Below, one piece after another: positions 7,701 through 8,826 of a stretch of 8,826 bases of DNA (position 1 is the first letter of the stretch; the number at the start of each line of letters is the position of its first letter). The translations under genes and the position numbers were made by a program. The DNA is taken from contig JBHEKP010000341.1 of assembly GCA_041859375.1 (NCBI GenBank), positions 1 through 8,826 of the forward strand, read 5' to 3'. Under the pieces are notes generated by a model, which was not told the origin of the DNA, ran no database searches, and saw only the letters and a program-made list of their open reading frames with translations. Source of the stretch: JBHEKP01 sp041859375. GTDB lineage: Bacteria; Hydrogenedentota; Hydrogenedentia; Hydrogenedentales; CAITNO01.

Positions 7701-8826
7701 GGAGGGACGCGCCGCGACCACCAATGTCACCGGAATGGTCACCGGTGCGGCCAATCCGTCCGTGGATGAGACGGTGATGGTGGCGGTTCGGCTGCCCGCG
7801 GTCAGCGCCGCGGCGGCGCAATGAAATGTGATCTGCGCTTTTTGCCCGCCGGAAAGGGCGCCCGAGGCGGGCAGGCAGGACAGCCATTCCGCATCGTCGG
7901 TTATGGTGTGGTTGAGCGTGCCGCCGCCGCTGTTGAAAATGTAAAAATGCCCGTCCGCCGGATCGGTCCCGTAGTCGCAGTTGGCGCTTATGCTCCTCTG
8001 GGTCGCGCCTATGGCGGGCGCGGTGGAAGGCGACCCGGAGCCGATGACAAAGGAAAACGCCGGCCCCGCCGCGCCGAAGGTGTGGAGAGTCAGGCTTGAG
8101 TTGATTGTGCGCCCCGAGTAACTGTTCATGTTCCAGAAGCGCAACTCCGGGGTGGAACCGCTGTTCAGCAGGCTTGCCCCCTGTATGGAATTAAACGTGT
8201 CCTGTGTATCCGGATAGGGGGTGACATCTGAATACCATGGGGACTCCCCGCCCGGCGTGGCCTCGATGATGAACGCCTCATAGGGCACGTCATAGGTGCC
8301 CCCGCCCTGGATGGAGGAATAGGTGTTGCTCCCATCCTCGTAGACGTGCCAAACCGCCAGCCCCAACCCCGGCGCGACGGCGCTGGTACCGCCCCCGTAA
8401 GGCCCCTCATAACCGGTGTTGTGGCGGTTTTCCACGAGAAAATACTCGCGGGAATTGGCGGGATTGGTGTGCTTGTAGAAGAAATTCCGATCCTCCTGGA
8501 GCAGGCCGTAGGCGTGGGTGGCCGATCCCACCTCCTGTATGTCGGCCCATCCGGATTTCATCTTCAGATAGGGGTCAACATGCCCCGGATGCGTCGAACC
8601 GCTGGCCGCCATGAGACTGTACCGGCCAACAATCGAACTGCCGTTCAAATAACTGTAAAGGTCCGGATAACCACAGACCATGTGGCCGTTTTCGTGGCAG
8701 AAGGTGCCGATGTACATTTCAGCGCCCATGTCGGACATCTGGTAGCGGGAGGCGAAAATGCCGTTGGCCGCGTCCACCAGTTTCGGGTTGATGTTCCAAC
8801 TGTGCGGCCACAGGCCAAGAGACCAG
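4779..8826 (-). CDS. Secreted M6-type metalloprotease with MAM-like, seven PASTA and EF-hand domains (5' end outside window)
   Basis: Reads from the right edge to TGA at 4779-4781; 1,348 residues are present, and the start, signal peptide and propeptide lie beyond 8826. Catalytic domain, about 8826-8100: HENGH (8682-8696) followed by YPD, with the Asp at 8661-8663 as likely third zinc ligand, and a Met-turn-like SLMAASG (8598-8618). This is the HExxH...PD pattern of peptidase family M6 (immune inhibitor A). Then two BACON-like beta domains (about 7710-8024 and 7407-7706), a Kre9/Knh1-like Ig domain (7131-7397), a MAM-like jelly-roll with RWLGVE and GWNIDDV (6642-7124), seven PASTA repeats (5196-6623), an acidic linker (5097-5189), an EF-hand pair (4932-5051) and a GCSC-transmembrane-RR tail (4782-4895). 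Family members are exported zinc endopeptidases. Here the binding domains and tail suggest a cell-surface or cell-wall location. The gene converges on the DUF4130 gene, 10 bp away, with no shared function evident. Confidence 0.93.
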   Translation of the reverse strand, partial: WSLGLWPHSWNINPKLVDAANGIFASRYQMSDMGAEMYIGTFCHENGHMVCGYPDLYSYLNGSSIVGRYSLMAASGSTHPGHVDPYLKMKSGWADIQEVGSATHAYGLLQEDRNFFYKHTNPANSREYFLVENRHNTGYEGPYGGGTSAVAPGLGLAVWHVYEDGSNTYSSIQGGGTYDVPYEAFIIEATPGGESPWYSDVTPYPDTQDTFNSIQGASLLNSGSTPELRFWNMNSYSGRTINSSLTLHTFGAAGPAFSFVIGSGSPSTAPAIGATQRSISANCDYGTDPADGHFYIFNSGGGTLNHTITDDAEWLSCLPASGALSGGQKAQITFHCAAAALTAGSRTATITVSSTDGLAAPVTIPVTLVVAARPSLSVSPAQISASVWPDRRDESAFIRVTNTGGGTMRYTVTSPQPWIIPSAASGTCGGETDLIYVGMDATGFTPGTHTGTLVVTAAGAAVPSATVQVSMTVKEGIEMVAPNGGENWLTGAVQQILWDGGAGQNVRLELLRGGVVAGVIVENEANDGAYVWTIPQDLPAAQDYKIRVTTMDGVHTDTSDAAFSLNKAIYTADMTTNPGWTLDGLWAWGRPQGAYGDPSTGHTGDKVMGYNLSGKYPDSMSTAHWATTPPFDCSNFSRVRVRFYRWLGVEEPKYDKAQIRVSNGNGWVSVWANPDAASITDSGWVLCEYDISGTADGMSNVRLLWGMGPTDESVAYCGWNIDDVVVYGDDSGAATVAVPDVVNLAQDAAATALTGAGLAVGEITWSYSSTVPAGHVISQQPAAGVMVYPGSAVSLLLSKGVEIVTVPNVTGRSRSTAQEMLDEAGLATGMITQEYSAVVPVNRVMSQDPAAGAEVPAETAVELVVSKGPEPLQVPDVTGMTQSAAQAAVTAAGLTPGTVTQAYSPTVPAGIVISQNPEAGALAPPGSAVSLVVSKGPQPVSVPNLAGMTLAAAQSALTGLGLAAGTITETYSTTVAAGVVISQLPVAGNQVAPGSAVNLVVSKGPQPATVPDVVNALQSVARSMLLSARLAVGDVTEEFSSTVAAGHVVGQDPAAGTELPPGSAVNLVVSLGARPVMVPDVVEETQSAAQSALTGVGLVVGTVTQAYSSAVASGRVISQNPEARSEVSVGSAVNLVVSRGPQPVSVPNLSGQTQTAAQTTLAGAGLVAGVVSRQCSDTVAQGRVAAQNPQPGGTVAPGTMVAMTLSTGPCAVETEGEGEGEDVVEGEGEPVAEGEGETPPEPELAAAARALYDNFQSADANLDLSLSYAEAGRTAPGLGQAQFNTLDANGDQMLSQAELEAYLEPDDGAAGCSCTKSAPGLGTLKKRLGDLFLLGLGMVALAVFRRSG
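4782..4895 (-). other. C-terminal GCSC / transmembrane / RR tail, MYXO-CTERM-like sorting signal
   Basis: The protein ends with GCSC (4884-4895), a short linker rich in G, K and R, a hydrophobic segment LGDLFLLGLGMVALAVF (4794-4844) and RR followed by SG. The order cysteine motif, transmembrane helix, basic end is the tripartite layout of MYXO-CTERM-type surface sorting signals. Alternatively it is a plain C-terminal membrane anchor. No sorting enzyme is encoded in the window. Confidence 0.65.
4932..5051 (-). other. EF-hand pair (dockerin-like calcium-binding module)
   Basis: Two canonical 12-residue loops are visible: DANLDLSLSYAE (5016-5051), with D, N, D, S, S and E at positions 1, 3, 5, 7, 9 and 12, and DANGDQMLSQAE (4932-4967), with D, N, D, M, S and E. 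The spacing of about 28 residues suits an EF-hand pair that needs calcium to fold, or a dockerin-like docking module. It lies between the acidic linker and the C-terminal anchor. Confidence 0.8.
5097..5189 (-). repeat. Low-complexity acidic EGEGE linker
   Basis: A 31-residue Glu/Gly-rich stretch (EGEGEGED, EGEGEP and EGEGETPPEPE blocks separated by VV and VA) joins the PASTA array to the EF-hand pair. On the plus strand it appears as C/T-rich imperfect ccctcgcc-type repeats. It is probably an extended, flexible, negatively charged spacer that could also bind cations. Confidence 0.85.
5196..6623 (-). repeat. Seven tandem PASTA repeats, exactly 204 bp (68 residues) each
   Basis: Within the protease gene, seven units follow without any length change: 6420-6623, 6216-6419, 6012-6215, 5808-6011, 5604-5807, 5400-5603 and 5196-5399, in translation order. 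Each starts with a VPDV/VPNL/VPNV core, has a helix with AAQ..L...GL, then a YS.TV..G.VISQ.P.AG stretch, and closes with P(G)SAV.L.VSKGP. PASTA domains are known from penicillin-binding proteins and Ser/Thr kinases, where several bind muropeptides. Some units also share long nucleotide stretches around the VVSKGP end, so the array probably grew by in-frame duplication. Unit 7 is the most divergent: it has an odd cysteine (QCSDTV) and ends STGPC. Confidence 0.95.

Noticed and set aside
5304..7769. 821-codon open frame on the plus strand, opposite the PASTA/MAM region
   Set aside because: Its translation is Arg/Gly/His-rich with no recognisable domain, and it lies entirely antisense to clearly recognisable protease domains. 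It is long because GC-rich repeats on the opposite strand avoid stop codons.
8775..8777. GTG codon as possible start of the protease
   Set aside because: The frame stays open to the window edge with protease-like sequence upstream (WSLGLWPHSWN). A start here would fall inside the catalytic domain and remove any signal peptide.

Overview
The window is GC-rich (roughly two thirds G+C by eye) bacterial chromosome from an uncultured-looking lineage. It holds four long genes with little intergenic space. A secreted multidomain protein with PASTA repeats, an EGEGE-type acidic linker and a cysteine/transmembrane/arginine C-terminal tail sits beside a valyl-tRNA synthetase of the archaeal-style sequence type. 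This combination suggests a PVC-superphylum, Hydrogenedentes or myxobacteria-like lineage, but that assignment is inference from sequence style only.

Layout: (1) bases 1-2451, plus strand: the 3' part of valS, cut off by the window just after the expected HIGH motif. (2) 2452-2657: a compact control region with a strong intrinsic terminator for valS, then a near-consensus sigma70-type promoter whose -10 box is overlapped by a perfect 11-bp inverted repeat, which is probably a repressor operator. (3) 2658-4768, plus strand: a two-gene operon of a radical SAM protein of the 'putative DNA modification/repair' family and its usual partner, a DUF4130 'probable DNA metabolism' protein. The genes overlap by 4 bp or lie 2 bp apart, depending on the start used. 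(4) 4779-8826, minus strand, convergent with the operon and only 10 bp from it: the C-terminal 1,348 residues of a very large secreted or surface metalloprotease. Its domains in order are an M6 (immune inhibitor A-like) catalytic domain, two BACON-like beta domains, a Kre9/Knh1-like Ig domain, a MAM-like jelly-roll, seven PASTA repeats of exactly 68 residues each, an acidic EGEGE linker, an EF-hand pair, and a GCSC/transmembrane/RR tail resembling MYXO-CTERM sorting signals.

The parts most likely to be new biology are two. The first is the rSAM/DUF4130 pair: it has its own operator-controlled promoter, a helix-hairpin-helix, and a C-terminal QLDFF that looks like a beta-clamp-binding peptide, while the uracil-DNA glycosylase-type domain often linked to this family is not in the window. 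The second is the coupling of an M6 protease to a peptidoglycan-type PASTA array and an anchoring signal. No RNA genes, CRISPR arrays, insertion sequences or prophage genes were seen.
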